This document shows, piece by piece, positions 36,101 through 44,042 of a DNA stretch of 64,000 bases (positions are counted from its first letter, which is position 1; every line of letters begins with the position of its first letter). Below the pieces are notes generated by a model, which saw only the letters and a program-made list of their open reading frames with translations, was not told the DNA's origin and did not search any database. The stretch lies in contig NC_014931.1 of NCBI RefSeq assembly GCF_000184745.1, positions 3,782,001 to 3,846,000 on the forward strand, written 5' to 3'. A program made the translations under genes and the position numbers. The DNA comes from Variovorax paradoxus EPS. GTDB lineage: Bacteria > Pseudomonadota > Gammaproteobacteria > Burkholderiales > Burkholderiaceae_C.

Positions 36101-38296
36101 CACACGGCCCGCGCGGCGGTCGGCAAGCAGGCCGCGCAGATCGAGGCCACCTACGGTTGCAGCGACCCCGACGACTTCGTGCAGCAGCTCGATGCCCTGC
36201 GCCGTGGCGATGCCAACGGCAGCGGCGTGCGTGCAGCCTTCCACAAGCACTTGCGCACCGAGCCCGGCGCGAGCCGCAACGTCGAACGGCTGGCCGCCCT
36301 CGGCGAGCGCACCGACGCGCTCGATGCCCTGTGGCACGACCTGCTCGACGACCCGGCCGCGCAACCGCTGGGCTCCCTCGAAGCACTCGCCCGCACGCTG
36401 CGCGAACAGGCCGACACCCTGCCGACCGTGCTGCCGCACCTGCAGGAACTGGCCGATGCCGACCCGGCCCTGGCCAAGGCCCTGCGCACGCTGCCGCTCG
36501 CACCCGACGCCATCGAATACGCCGTCGCGCGCGAAGGCCTGGAGCGCGTCTACCGCACCGAGCGCTGGCTGCCGCGCTTCGACAGCGCCGCGCTCGCGCG
36601 CCATGCGCAGCGCCTGGCCGAGGGAGAGCGCAAGCTGCTCGACCGCAACGCCCGCACGCTCGCCGCCGCGGTGCGCCAGCGCTTTCGGGAGCACGTGCGC
36701 ACCAGCGCCCTCCCCGCGAGCCAGCTCGACGCTGGCGGCAAGCTCTTCAAGAAGAGCTACAACGCGGGCCGGCGCGAGCTCGAACACGAGTTCGGCAAGA
36801 CCATGCGCTACAAGGCGATCCGCGAACTCGCCTCGGGCGAGACCGGGCAAGTGGTGCGCGACATGAAGCCGATCTGGCTCATGAGCCCGCTCTCGGTGTC
36901 CGACACGCTGCCGCTCGCCGCCGACCTCTTCGACGTGGTGATCTTCGACGAGGCGAGCCAGATCCCGGTGGAAGAAGCCGTGCCCGCGCTCTACCGCGCG
37001 CCGCAGATCATCGTGGTGGGCGACGAGATGCAGCTGCCGCCGACGAGCTTCTTCTCCTCGGGCCGCGACCCCGAGGACGACACCGTCTCGGTCGAGGACG
37101 AAGGCGACCGCATCGCCGTGGTGCTCGACGCCGACAGCCTGCTGAACCAGGGCGCGCGCAACCTGCCGGCCACGCTGCTCGCCTGGCACTACCGCAGCCG
37201 CTACGAGTCGCTCATCGGCTTTTCGAACGCGGCCTTCTATGCGGGCAACCTCTTCACCATTCCGGACCGGAGCCTGCCTTCGGACGCGCGCGACGAGATC
37301 CTCGTGCAGTCGCGCGCGCCGACCGAAGAATCAGTCGCCGCGAATGTAGACACCCTGCTCTCTCGCGCCATCAGCTTCCACCGCGTGACCGATGCGGTGT
37401 ACGAGAACCGCATCAACGACGGCGAGGCGCGCCACATCGCACAGTTGGTGCGCGAGCTGCTGAAACGCGAGACCGGGCGCAGCCTGGGCATCGTCGCGTT
37501 CTCCGAAGCGCAGCAGACCGAGATCGAGGCCGAACTCGACGCGCTGGGCGCCATCGACACCGACTTCGCCGCGCGGCTGGAAGCCGAGTACGTGCGCGAG
37601 GAAGACGACCAGTTCTGCGGCCTCTTCATCAAGAACCTGGAGAACGTGCAGGGCGACGAGCGCGACATCATCATCCTGAGCATCTGCTACGGCCCGAACC
37701 CCGAGGGCCGCATGCTGATGAACTTCGGCCCGATCAACCAGCGCGGCGGCGAGAAGCGGCTCAACGTGATCTTCAGCCGCGCGCGGCATCACATGGCGGT
37801 GGTCTCGACGATTCGCCACGAGGCGATCACCAACGACCACAACGAAGGCGCCGCGGCGCTCAAGCAGTTTTTGCGGTATGCGGAGTGTCTGTCGCGCGGC
37901 GATTCGGCGACCGCGCGGCGCGTGCTCGAAAGCATGAACCCGCTCACGCGGACGAGCGGTGCGCAGCATGCCCGTGCGGACGAGGTGACGGCGCAGCTTG
38001 CGGCCGCGCTGCGTGCGCGCGGCCATGCGGTCGACGAACAGGTGGGACAGTCACGCTTTCGCTGCGACCTCGCGCTGCGGGCGCCGGAGGCCGGGCACTA
38101 CGCGCTGGGCATCCTCGTGGACACCGCGACGCACTACGAGAACCGCAACGTGCTCGAGCGCTATGTCTCGCGCCCGCGCGTGCTCGATGCGTTCGGATGG
38201 CAGGTGGTGCAGGTGCTCGCCAAGGACTGGCTGCATGCGCCGGAGGCCGTGCTCGAGCAGATCGAGTCAGCCTTGCGAACCGGCCGTTCGGGCTGA
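33119..38296 (+). CDS. DUF4011-type SF1 helicase with kinase-like N-terminus and nuclease-like C-terminus
   Basis: A 1725-residue multidomain protein. N-terminal about 1-220 ends in a kinase C-lobe-like pattern (YLPGYTAWE, then HHDALTDILCLGQVLASL), suggesting a pseudokinase. DUF4011 follows with DLSRRNRLLHF at 257-267. The SF1 helicase core has Walker A GPPGTGKS at 644-651, Walker B DEAS at 1277-1280 (IFDEASQIPVEEAVPALY), a motif III GDEMQLPP and motif V/VI segments VQGDERDIIILSICYG and RLNVIFSRARHHM. About 1610-1725 resembles the Vsr-like nuclease seen in such proteins, but the expected GIECDG is GILVDT (1664-1669). It probably acts on nucleic acid in stress or phage defence; that is inference. 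Coupled by 4-bp overlap to the M48 protease. Confidence 0.82.
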   Translation: MNAAIAPLLQLLDTADTHGGLQTDDVLSLVLPLLREVSALHEQGKVAALGSAFAYRVNDTPALVLAQPEGAEPRQNRAAIAPLEAPAASVLRVVGEHRMTLDADEGVSVENLALMADAAPDALPTRPVYLPGYTAWELRFAHHDALTDILCLGQVLASLSCGLDFTDSEELGRFVANRANLFALNRRLHPVVGAVIGEMTALDRHERARDLPSVISRLETYRDQPLDLGLDRIAPAKDGAGQRRQAIRVHLRDRLFDLSRRNRLLHFKPSQTHVNLTVASVPLVVDIKNIRVDQLCVWDGRFASDIATCDPVPLARWLRFEDQPYLPGALDRILQEARRDRSEYGFSQLSLVIAFLRWHNLKEGEAERAERIASPLLMLSVELTRKKGVKDQYLLEAASSEAQVNPTLRHHLRQLYGIVLPESIDLRETTIEQFHAQLAAQIAATEPGVQLRLVKQPEIELIHQRARQRLEQFKRRTRVRNPGAQPVAAQDFSYAKDDFRPLGLQLFHSKVRPVPLTLRDAVGARPLPRAPQMASTAAQTEQQTYSLHESTGNPYQWDVDLTSVTLGNFNHRKMSLVRDYSALSESEIASDAFDRVFSLQPRQVDAETPAALPLADQWPVVQADATQTAAVALARTGTSYIIQGPPGTGKSQTITNLIADYVGRGQRVLFVCEKRAAIDVVFHRLRQQGLDELCCMIHDSQGDKKAFVQNLKKTYEHWLAAPEELDAETRERTQLVDTMDADLKALERFDAAMRDVPEHLAVAVRTLMARLIALKPHDPALTPLQAEALPAFAAWRKHEDLVARLHLAVTESLGVPYLSAHAFAQLAPVLLRQERPLARLVDLSDRAAEQTGPHRDALTDAWPPLGDAPTLWGDALAVVADARRVAALAARGHLSLLDTAHPASLAFGEAMAQRRALQQVLNEAAARTSHWKDKFSPGDTEAGLAQAKAQQGSLLRWLQPSWWRLSGELKRRYDFAKHAVRPQPSQVLEELLAEHTARAAVGKQAAQIEATYGCSDPDDFVQQLDALRRGDANGSGVRAAFHKHLRTEPGASRNVERLAALGERTDALDALWHDLLDDPAAQPLGSLEALARTLREQADTLPTVLPHLQELADADPALAKALRTLPLAPDAIEYAVAREGLERVYRTERWLPRFDSAALARHAQRLAEGERKLLDRNARTLAAAVRQRFREHVRTSALPASQLDAGGKLFKKSYNAGRRELEHEFGKTMRYKAIRELASGETGQVVRDMKPIWLMSPLSVSDTLPLAADLFDVVIFDEASQIPVEEAVPALYRAPQIIVVGDEMQLPPTSFFSSGRDPEDDTVSVEDEGDRIAVVLDADSLLNQGARNLPATLLAWHYRSRYESLIGFSNAAFYAGNLFTIPDRSLPSDARDEILVQSRAPTEESVAANVDTLLSRAISFHRVTDAVYENRINDGEARHIAQLVRELLKRETGRSLGIVAFSEAQQTEIEAELDALGAIDTDFAARLEAEYVREEDDQFCGLFIKNLENVQGDERDIIILSICYGPNPEGRMLMNFGPINQRGGEKRLNVIFSRARHHMAVVSTIRHEAITNDHNEGAAALKQFLRYAECLSRGDSATARRVLESMNPLTRTSGAQHARADEVTAQLAAALRARGHAVDEQVGQSRFRCDLALRAPEAGHYALGILVDTATHYENRNVLERYVSRPRVLDAFGWQVVQVLAKDWLHAPEAVLEQIESALRTGRSG

Positions 38297-38343
38297 GCCT
38301 GTCGAAGCCCTGCGCAGCACTTCGACAAGCTCAGTGTGAACGG
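38284..38343. repeat. Extragenic palindromic repeat overlapping the helicase stop codon
   Basis: Two 24-bp arms, CCGTTCGGGCTGAGCC followed by TGTCGAAG, and their near-complement CTTCGACAAGCTCAGTG followed by TGAACGG, form an imperfect palindrome of 60 bp. Sequences of the type TTCGACAAGCTCAGCCCGAACGG are frequent dispersed repeats in Comamonadaceae as I know them. The left arm overlaps the last codons and TGA of the helicase gene (38294-38296), so the C-terminal Arg-Ser-Gly is repeat-encoded. Just after it, GGGGG and CCCCC (38342-38361) may form another hairpin. Confidence 0.75.
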
Positions 38344-38381
38344 GGGTTATCGATTCCCCCGGCCGGAGCCGCCGCCGGAGA

Positions 38382-38774
38382 TCAGCGCACCAGGCTCAGC
38401 CGCTTGACGTCCAGCTCGGCCTTGTTGCCGACGAGGTCCTTGTCGAACTCGCCCGTGATCTCGACGCGCACCTTGTCGTCGATCTTCACGCCGGCCGGGA
38501 AATGCTTGGCATCGATCTCCACCTTCATGCGGCCGCTGTCGTCGGCGAAGGTGTAGTGCTCGCCGCCATCGTGCGAGACGATGAAGCCGCGCAGCGTGGC
38601 GTGCTGGTCGTCCTTGCCGGTGTCCAGCAGTTGCTTGACCGTCATCGTCGGCACGGTGCTCGGGCCGGCGTACTGGGCGAAGGCGGTGGACATCGCCAGC
38701 GACATGCCGAGCGCGAGCGCGGCGGTCTTCAGGGTCTGGGTGCTCTTCGTGGTCTTGGTCTCAATCTGGGTCAT
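38382..38774 (-). CDS. YgiW/YdeI-family periplasmic OB-fold protein
   Basis: 130 residues: signal peptide (TLKTAALALGMSLAMSTAFA, cleavage after about 33) and a NirD/YgiW/YdeI OB-fold domain (TVKQLLDTGKDDQHATLRGF, YTFADDSGRMKVEIDAKHF, DKVRVEITGEFDKD). Relatives in enterics respond to envelope stress and cationic peptides. Start chosen as ATG at 38774, preceded by AGGAGG 9 bp upstream; longer starts are unsupported. It stands alone on the minus strand between the helicase and dnaE, both of different function. Its terminator may be the GGGGG/CCCCC hairpin at 38342-38361, weak. Confidence 0.87.
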   Translation of the reverse strand: MTQIETKTTKSTQTLKTAALALGMSLAMSTAFAQYAGPSTVPTMTVKQLLDTGKDDQHATLRGFIVSHDGGEHYTFADDSGRMKVEIDAKHFPAGVKIDDKVRVEITGEFDKDLVGNKAELDVKRLSLVR

Positions 38775-38869
38775 GGCAATCGTTCCTCCTTGAACGGCTT
38801 GGTTGTGAAGAAACAGATGGACGCCAGAGGCGCCCAAATGTTCCACGACCCTCGAAACCCAGGGGCCAT

Positions 38870-41800
38870 TCACTCGTAGACGATCAGCGCCTTGCCCGCC
38901 TCCGCCTGCGCCGTCCAGCTCGCGAGCGCGGCATCGGTCGGGAAGAACTTGGCGCGCTCGCCCAGCTGCAATTCGACCTGTGCGCCGCCGCGCGCCATCG
39001 ACAGGCGCACCGGCAGGCCCTGCACCAGGTCACCGACTTCCGTCTGCTCGGTGCGCGGCGGAAAGTCCTTCACCAGCCGCGCGATGTCCGGCGCCTTGCC
39101 GTTCACCGCCACGCGCAGGAACTTGCCGAAGCGGCAGCGCGCCGTGGCGAGGTCCCACACCTGCTGCACCTGGAAGCGCGCCTCGAAACCGCCGCGCGCG
39201 GGTTGCAGCCGGCCGCTCACGATGACGAGCTCGTCGTCCTTCAGCGTGTTGCGGTTGGCGTTGATGAGCGCCTCGTCGGCCGTCGCGTCGATGGACTCCG
39301 ACTTGTCGTCGAGCTTGAAGATCGCGAGCCGCCCGCGCTGGCCGTTGATCACGCGGAAGTCGCTCACGATGCCCGCGATGACCTGCTGGTCGCGGCTGTC
39401 GAGCAGGTCGCCAATCTCGCGCTTGCAGAAGCGCCGCACCTCGTGCGAGACCTCGTCGAACAGGTGGCCCGAGAGGTAGAAGCCAATGGCGGTTTTTTCG
39501 AGCGTCAGCCGCTCCTTCACGCCCCACGGTGTGGCATCGACCAGATCAGGTTCGGCCGTGGCCGAGCCGTGCTCCGCATCCCCGAAGATGTCGACCTGCG
39601 CGGCATTGGCGGCCGTCGCGCTGGCGAATTCGAAGGCGCGGTCCACCGAGGCGATCAACGCTGCGCGGTTCTGCTGGATCGCATCGAACGCGCCAGCCTT
39701 GATGAGCGCCTCGACCGTGCGCTTGTTGATGCGCTGGCGGTCGATGCGCACGCAGAAATCGAACAGGCTCTTGAACGGCCCGCCCTCTTCGCGCGCCCGC
39801 ACCACCGCCTCGACCGCGAGCTGGCCCGTGCCCTTGACGGCGCCGAGGCCGTAGCGGATCACCTTGTCGGTGACCGGCTCGAAGCGGTAGTTGCCGCGGT
39901 TCACGTCCGGCGGCTCGAAGGTGATGCCGAAGTTCTTCTGGGCGTCTTCGAACAGGAGCTTGAGCTTGTCCGTGTCGTCCATTTCCACGGTCATGTTGGC
40001 GCAGAAGAATTCGGCCGTGTAGTGGACCTTGAGCCAGCCCGTGTGATACGCGAGCAGCGAGTACGCGGCGGCGTGGGACTTGTTGAAGCCGTAGCCCGCG
40101 AACTTCTCCATCAAGTCGAAGATTTCGTCGGCCTTGTCCTGCGGGATGCCGTGCGTGGCGAGGGCGCCCGCGCGGAATTTCTCGCGGTGCTCGGCCATCT
40201 CCTCGAGCTTCTTCTTGCCCATCGCGCGGCGCAGCAAGTCGGCGCCGCCGAGCGAGTAGCCGCCCAGGATCTGCGCGGTCTGCATCACCTGCTCCTGGTA
40301 GACCATGATCCCGTAGGTCTCCGAGAGCATCTCGGCCACGGCCGGATGCGGGTACTCGACCTCTTCGCGGCCGTGCTTGCGCGCCACGAAGCTGGGAATC
40401 AGGTCCATCGGACCCGGACGGTACAGCGCGTTCAGCGCGATCAGGTCTTCCAGGCGCGTGGGCCGCGCGTCCTTCAGCATGCCCTGCATGCCGCGCGATT
40501 CGAACTGGAACACCGCTTCCGTCTTGCCTTCGGAGAAGAGCCGGTAGGTGGCCGCGTCCTTCAGCGGAATGTTCTCGAACGCGAAGTTCTCCTGGCCCTT
40601 GTGGCGCGCGACGATGAAGTCCTTGGCGATCTCCAGGATGGTGAGCGTGGCCAGGCCCAAGAAGTCGAACTTCACGAGGCCGATGGCTTCGACGTCGTCC
40701 TTGTCGTACTGGCTCACGGCCGAGTCGCTGCCCGGCTGCTGGTAGAGCGGGCAGAAATCGGTGAGCTTGCCCGGCGCAATGAGCACGCCGCCGGCGTGCA
40801 TGCCGATGTTGCGGGTCATGCCTTCGAGCTTCTGCGCGAGCTCCACCAGCATGCGCACTTCTTCTTCCTTCTCGATGCGCTGCGCGAGCTGCGGCTCCAT
40901 CTCGATGGCGTAGTTGTTCTTGTCGCCCTCGATCTTTTTCTCGGGCGGGTACTGCAGCGTGACAGACATGCCCGGCTTGTTCGGAATCAGCTTGCTGATG
41001 CCGTCGCAGAACATGTAGCTCATGTCCAGCACGCGGCCCACGTCGCGGATGGCGGCGCGCGCGGCCATCGTGCCGAAGGTGGCGATCTGGCTCACGGCAT
41101 TGCGGCCGTACTTGTCCTTCACGTAGTCGATCACGCGGTCGCGGTTGCCCTGGCAGAAGTCGATGTCGAAGTCGGGCATCGAGACGCGTTCGGGGTTCAG
41201 GAAACGTTCGAACAGCAGCTTGTATTCGAGCGGGTCGAGGTCGGTGATCTTCAGCGCATAGGCCACGAGCGAGCCCGCACCCGAGCCCCGGCCCGGGCCC
41301 ACGGGGCAGCCGTTTTCCTTGGCCCACTTGATGAAGTCGCCCACGATCAGGAAGTAGCCGGGGAAGCCCATGTTCAGGATCGTGTTGATCTCGAACTCCA
41401 GGCGCTCCACATAGCGCGGCCGCTCGGCATCGCGCTTGGCTGCGTCGGGGTAGAGATGCGCGAGGCGCACCTCCAGCCCTTCGAACGACTCTTGCCGGAA
41501 GAAGTCGTCGATCGGCATGCGCACGCCTTCGCTGACGAAGGGCGTGGGGAAGTCGGGCAGTTGCGGCTTGCCGAGCACCAGCGTCAGGTTGCAGCGCTTG
41601 GCGATTTCCACCGTGTTGGCCAGCGCACTCGGCACGTCGGCGAACAGCGCCTGCATCTCGGCGGTCGACTTGAAGTACTGCTCTTCGGTGAACTTGCGCA
41701 CGCGGCGCGGGTTGCCGAGGATTTCGCCTTCGGAAATGCAGACGCGCGCCTCGTGCGCTTCGTAGTCCTGCCGTTCAGCGAACTGCACCGGGTGCGTGGC

Positions 41801-42388
41801 GACCACCGGCAGCTTCAGCCGGGCCGCGAGCTTCACGGCGGCGATGACATGCGGCTCGTCTTCGGGACGGCCCGCGCGCTGCAGTTCGATGTAGAAGCGG
41901 TGCGGGAACATGCCCGCCAGCTTCAGCGCCAGCTCGGCCGCGCGCTCGCCCTGGCCCTGCAGCAGCGGCACGCCCAACGGCCCCGCCTGCGCGCCGGACA
42001 GCGCGATCAGCCCACCCGAAAGCTCTTCGAGCCATTCGAGCTTGCAGGCCGCCTGCGACTGGCCGCGGCCCACGTTCTGCGTCCAGGCGCGTGCCAGCAG
42101 TTCGGACAGGCTCAGGTAGCCCTCCATGTTCTGCACCAGCAGCACGAGGCGGGTGAGAACGCCGGGCTCCTTGCCCAGCCCCTCGATGAAGATTTCAGCG
42201 CCGATGACGGGCTTGACGCCCTTGCCCCGCCCCTGCTTGTAGAACTTGACCGCCCCGAACAGGTTGTTCAGGTCGGTGATGGCCAATGCGGGCTGCTTGT
42301 CGGCAGCGGCGGCCTTGATGACTTCGTCGATCCGGTTGGTGCCGTCGACGACGGAAAATTCGGTGTGCAGGCGCAGGTGAACAAACAT
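38870..42388 (-). CDS. dnaE: DNA polymerase III alpha subunit (replicative DnaE1)
   Basis: Catalytic subunit of the replicative polymerase, 1172 residues. N-terminal PHP domain begins FVHLRLHTEFSVVDG and continues ALAITDLNNLFGAVKFYK; the polymerase core has CPVGPGRGSGAGSLVAYAL, SMPDFDIDFCQGNRDRVIDY (catalytic aspartates) and GVLIAPGKLTDFCPLYQQ; helix-hairpin-helix, OB-fold (RLAIFKLDDKSESIDAT) and a C-terminal tau-binding region follow. ATG at 42388 gives the family start; a longer in-frame version would add an unlike Arg-rich leader. The gene is divergent from trhO with 124 bp between. Confidence 0.97.
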   Translation of the reverse strand: MFVHLRLHTEFSVVDGTNRIDEVIKAAAADKQPALAITDLNNLFGAVKFYKQGRGKGVKPVIGAEIFIEGLGKEPGVLTRLVLLVQNMEGYLSLSELLARAWTQNVGRGQSQAACKLEWLEELSGGLIALSGAQAGPLGVPLLQGQGERAAELALKLAGMFPHRFYIELQRAGRPEDEPHVIAAVKLAARLKLPVVATHPVQFAERQDYEAHEARVCISEGEILGNPRRVRKFTEEQYFKSTAEMQALFADVPSALANTVEIAKRCNLTLVLGKPQLPDFPTPFVSEGVRMPIDDFFRQESFEGLEVRLAHLYPDAAKRDAERPRYVERLEFEINTILNMGFPGYFLIVGDFIKWAKENGCPVGPGRGSGAGSLVAYALKITDLDPLEYKLLFERFLNPERVSMPDFDIDFCQGNRDRVIDYVKDKYGRNAVSQIATFGTMAARAAIRDVGRVLDMSYMFCDGISKLIPNKPGMSVTLQYPPEKKIEGDKNNYAIEMEPQLAQRIEKEEEVRMLVELAQKLEGMTRNIGMHAGGVLIAPGKLTDFCPLYQQPGSDSAVSQYDKDDVEAIGLVKFDFLGLATLTILEIAKDFIVARHKGQENFAFENIPLKDAATYRLFSEGKTEAVFQFESRGMQGMLKDARPTRLEDLIALNALYRPGPMDLIPSFVARKHGREEVEYPHPAVAEMLSETYGIMVYQEQVMQTAQILGGYSLGGADLLRRAMGKKKLEEMAEHREKFRAGALATHGIPQDKADEIFDLMEKFAGYGFNKSHAAAYSLLAYHTGWLKVHYTAEFFCANMTVEMDDTDKLKLLFEDAQKNFGITFEPPDVNRGNYRFEPVTDKVIRYGLGAVKGTGQLAVEAVVRAREEGGPFKSLFDFCVRIDRQRINKRTVEALIKAGAFDAIQQNRAALIASVDRAFEFASATAANAAQVDIFGDAEHGSATAEPDLVDATPWGVKERLTLEKTAIGFYLSGHLFDEVSHEVRRFCKREIGDLLDSRDQQVIAGIVSDFRVINGQRGRLAIFKLDDKSESIDATADEALINANRNTLKDDELVIVSGRLQPARGGFEARFQVQQVWDLATARCRFGKFLRVAVNGKAPDIARLVKDFPPRTEQTEVGDLVQGLPVRLSMARGGAQVELQLGERAKFFPTDAALASWTAQAEAGKALIVYE

Positions 42389-42498
42389 CCCGCCATTGTA
42401 GAAACCGGCACCTTCACGATGTGGGTTGGCAATCCCTAAATCGCCCCGCCGGCAAGGGAAAGACCGCGGCGGCCCGCATCCGGCCCGGCGGCGCCACC

Positions 42499-42504
42499 TA
42501 GAAT
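42499..42504 (+). promoter_or_regulatory. -10 box immediately before the trhO start codon
   Basis: TAGAAT ends 8 bp before the GTG start of trhO, so transcription should begin at or within about two bases of the start codon. No Shine-Dalgarno sequence fits between. This points to a leaderless mRNA. No clear -35 box is seen. Confidence 0.45.
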
Positions 42505-42512
42505 CGCGCCCC

Positions 42513-43304
42513 GTGCAAGAGATCCTGAACATCGCGGCCTACAAATTCGTGGCCATCCACGACAGCCCCGAGCTGCGTGAAGACCTGCGCGCCCGCACCC
42601 AGGCGCTGGGCCTCATGGGCACCATCCTGCTGGCGCCCGAAGGTATCAACCTGTTTCTGGCGGGCACTGCCGACGCCATCCACACCTTCCTTGCCGACCT
42701 GCGCGCCGATGCCCGCTTCGCCGACCTGGAGACCAAGGAAAGCTGGTCCGAAACGCAGCCATTCCGGCGCATGCTGGTGAAGCTCAAGCGCGAGATCATC
42801 CGCATGGACCATCCCGCCATCCAGCCGGCCGCCGGCCGCGCGCCCGGCGTCGACGCCCTCACCCTCAAGCGCTGGCTCGACCAGGGCCACGACGACGAAG
42901 GCCGCGAGATCGCATTGCTCGACACGCGCAACGACTTCGAAGTCGACGAAGGCACCTTCGACGGCGCAATCGACTGGCGCATCACCAAGTTCACCGAATT
43001 CCCGCCCGCGCTCAAAGCGCATCGCGCCGATTTCGAAGGCAAGACCGTGGTGAGTTTCTGCACCGGCGGCATCCGCTGCGAGAAGGCCGCGATCCTGATG
43101 CGCGAAGAAGGTGTGGAGCACGTGCTGCAGCTCGAAGGCGGCATCCTCAAATACTTCGAGGAAGTCGGCGGCGCGCACTACCACGGCGATTGCTTCGTGT
43201 TCGACGGCCGGCGCGCATTGGCGCCCGACCTGAGCGCACGCGCGGCCGATGCCAGCGCGCGTGCGTCGGAAGACATCGACCTGGGCCGCGGCCTGAAGAA
43301 ATAA
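42513..43304 (+). CDS. trhO: tRNA uridine(34) hydroxylase, rhodanese-like
   Basis: Catalyses oxygen-dependent hydroxylation of U34 in certain tRNAs to ho5U. 263 residues: N-terminal acylphosphatase-like domain (about 5-95; [16 protein letters not shown]) and rhodanese domain (about 120-225) with the active-site loop [11 protein letters not shown], Cys183 as the catalytic residue. Start is GTG at 42513, the family N-terminus ([13 protein letters not shown]) after this codon. It is divergent from dnaE and seems to be transcribed from a -10 box right at the start codon. The two-component genes follow by 33 bp but belong to a different function. Confidence 0.93.
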   Translation: MQEILNIAAYKFVAIHDSPELREDLRARTQALGLMGTILLAPEGINLFLAGTADAIHTFLADLRADARFADLETKESWSETQPFRRMLVKLKREIIRMDHPAIQPAAGRAPGVDALTLKRWLDQGHDDEGREIALLDTRNDFEVDEGTFDGAIDWRITKFTEFPPALKAHRADFEGKTVVSFCTGGIRCEKAAILMREEGVEHVLQLEGGILKYFEEVGGAHYHGDCFVFDGRRALAPDLSARAADASARASEDIDLGRGLKK

Positions 43305-43337
43305 CCGGCACCAAGCGGCACTCACCGGCAATCCCTC

Positions 43338-44042
43338 ATGCGCATCCTCCTGGTGGAAGACGAACTGGACATGGCCTCGTGGCTCATCCGGGCGTTGACC
43401 CAGAGCGGCTTCGTGGCAGACCACGCACCCGATGCGCGCACCGCCGAAGCCTTCATGGCCGGCACCGAATACGATGCCATCGTGCTGGATCTGCGCCTGC
43501 CCGACAAGCACGGCCTGAGCGTGCTGGCCGACATGCGCGATGCCGACGACCGCACGCCCGTGCTCATCCTCACCGCGCAGGGCGCGCTGCAGGACCGGGT
43601 GCGCGGCCTGAACCTCGGCGCCGACGATTTCCTCACCAAGCCCTTCGAGCTGGTCGAGCTCGAGGCGCGCCTCGCGGCGCTGGTGCGGCGCAGCCGCGGC
43701 AAGCAGCATCCACGACTGCAGTGCGCCTCGCTCTCGTACGACAGCGAGAGCCACGCCTTCACGCTGCGCGGCACGCTGCTGTCGCTCACGCCGCGGGAGC
43801 AGGCCGCGCTCACCGCGCTCCTGATGCGCAGCGGCGCGCCGGTCGGCAAGTCGCAGCTCTTCGCCAAGGTGTTCACCAACGACAGCACCGCCGGCCCCGA
43901 CGCCATCGAGGTGGTGCTGCACCGCCTGCGCCGCAAGCTCGCGGACAGCGACGTGCGGATCGTCACCGTGCGCGGGCTGGGCTACATGCTCGAGGGCATT
44001 GCCGATGGACCCGCAGGCTCCGCCCCGCCCACCGCGGTCTGA
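43338..44042 (+). CDS. tctD: OmpR-family response regulator (TctD-like)
   Basis: 234 residues: receiver domain (about 1-115) with acidic pocket VEDELD, phospho-acceptor Asp51 (VLDLRLPD) and Lys101 (DDFLTKPFE), and an OmpR winged helix (about 130-225) with SLTPREQAALTALLMR and RRKLADSDVRIVTVRGLGYML. It activates or represses from direct-repeat or palindromic sites; a candidate site lies at 45556-45569 before tctB. It overlaps the histidine kinase by 38 bp, so co-translated. The name is given from synteny with tctE and tctBA and from family likeness. Confidence 0.85.
   Translation: MRILLVEDELDMASWLIRALTQSGFVADHAPDARTAEAFMAGTEYDAIVLDLRLPDKHGLSVLADMRDADDRTPVLILTAQGALQDRVRGLNLGADDFLTKPFELVELEARLAALVRRSRGKQHPRLQCASLSYDSESHAFTLRGTLLSLTPREQAALTALLMRSGAPVGKSQLFAKVFTNDSTAGPDAIEVVLHRLRRKLADSDVRIVTVRGLGYMLEGIADGPAGSAPPTAV

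Noticed and set aside
33119-38296. Annotation as UvrD/RecB-type repair helicase
   Set aside because: The DUF4011 motif and Dna2/Upf1-like DEAS Walker B and GDEMQLPP motifs point to another SF1 branch.
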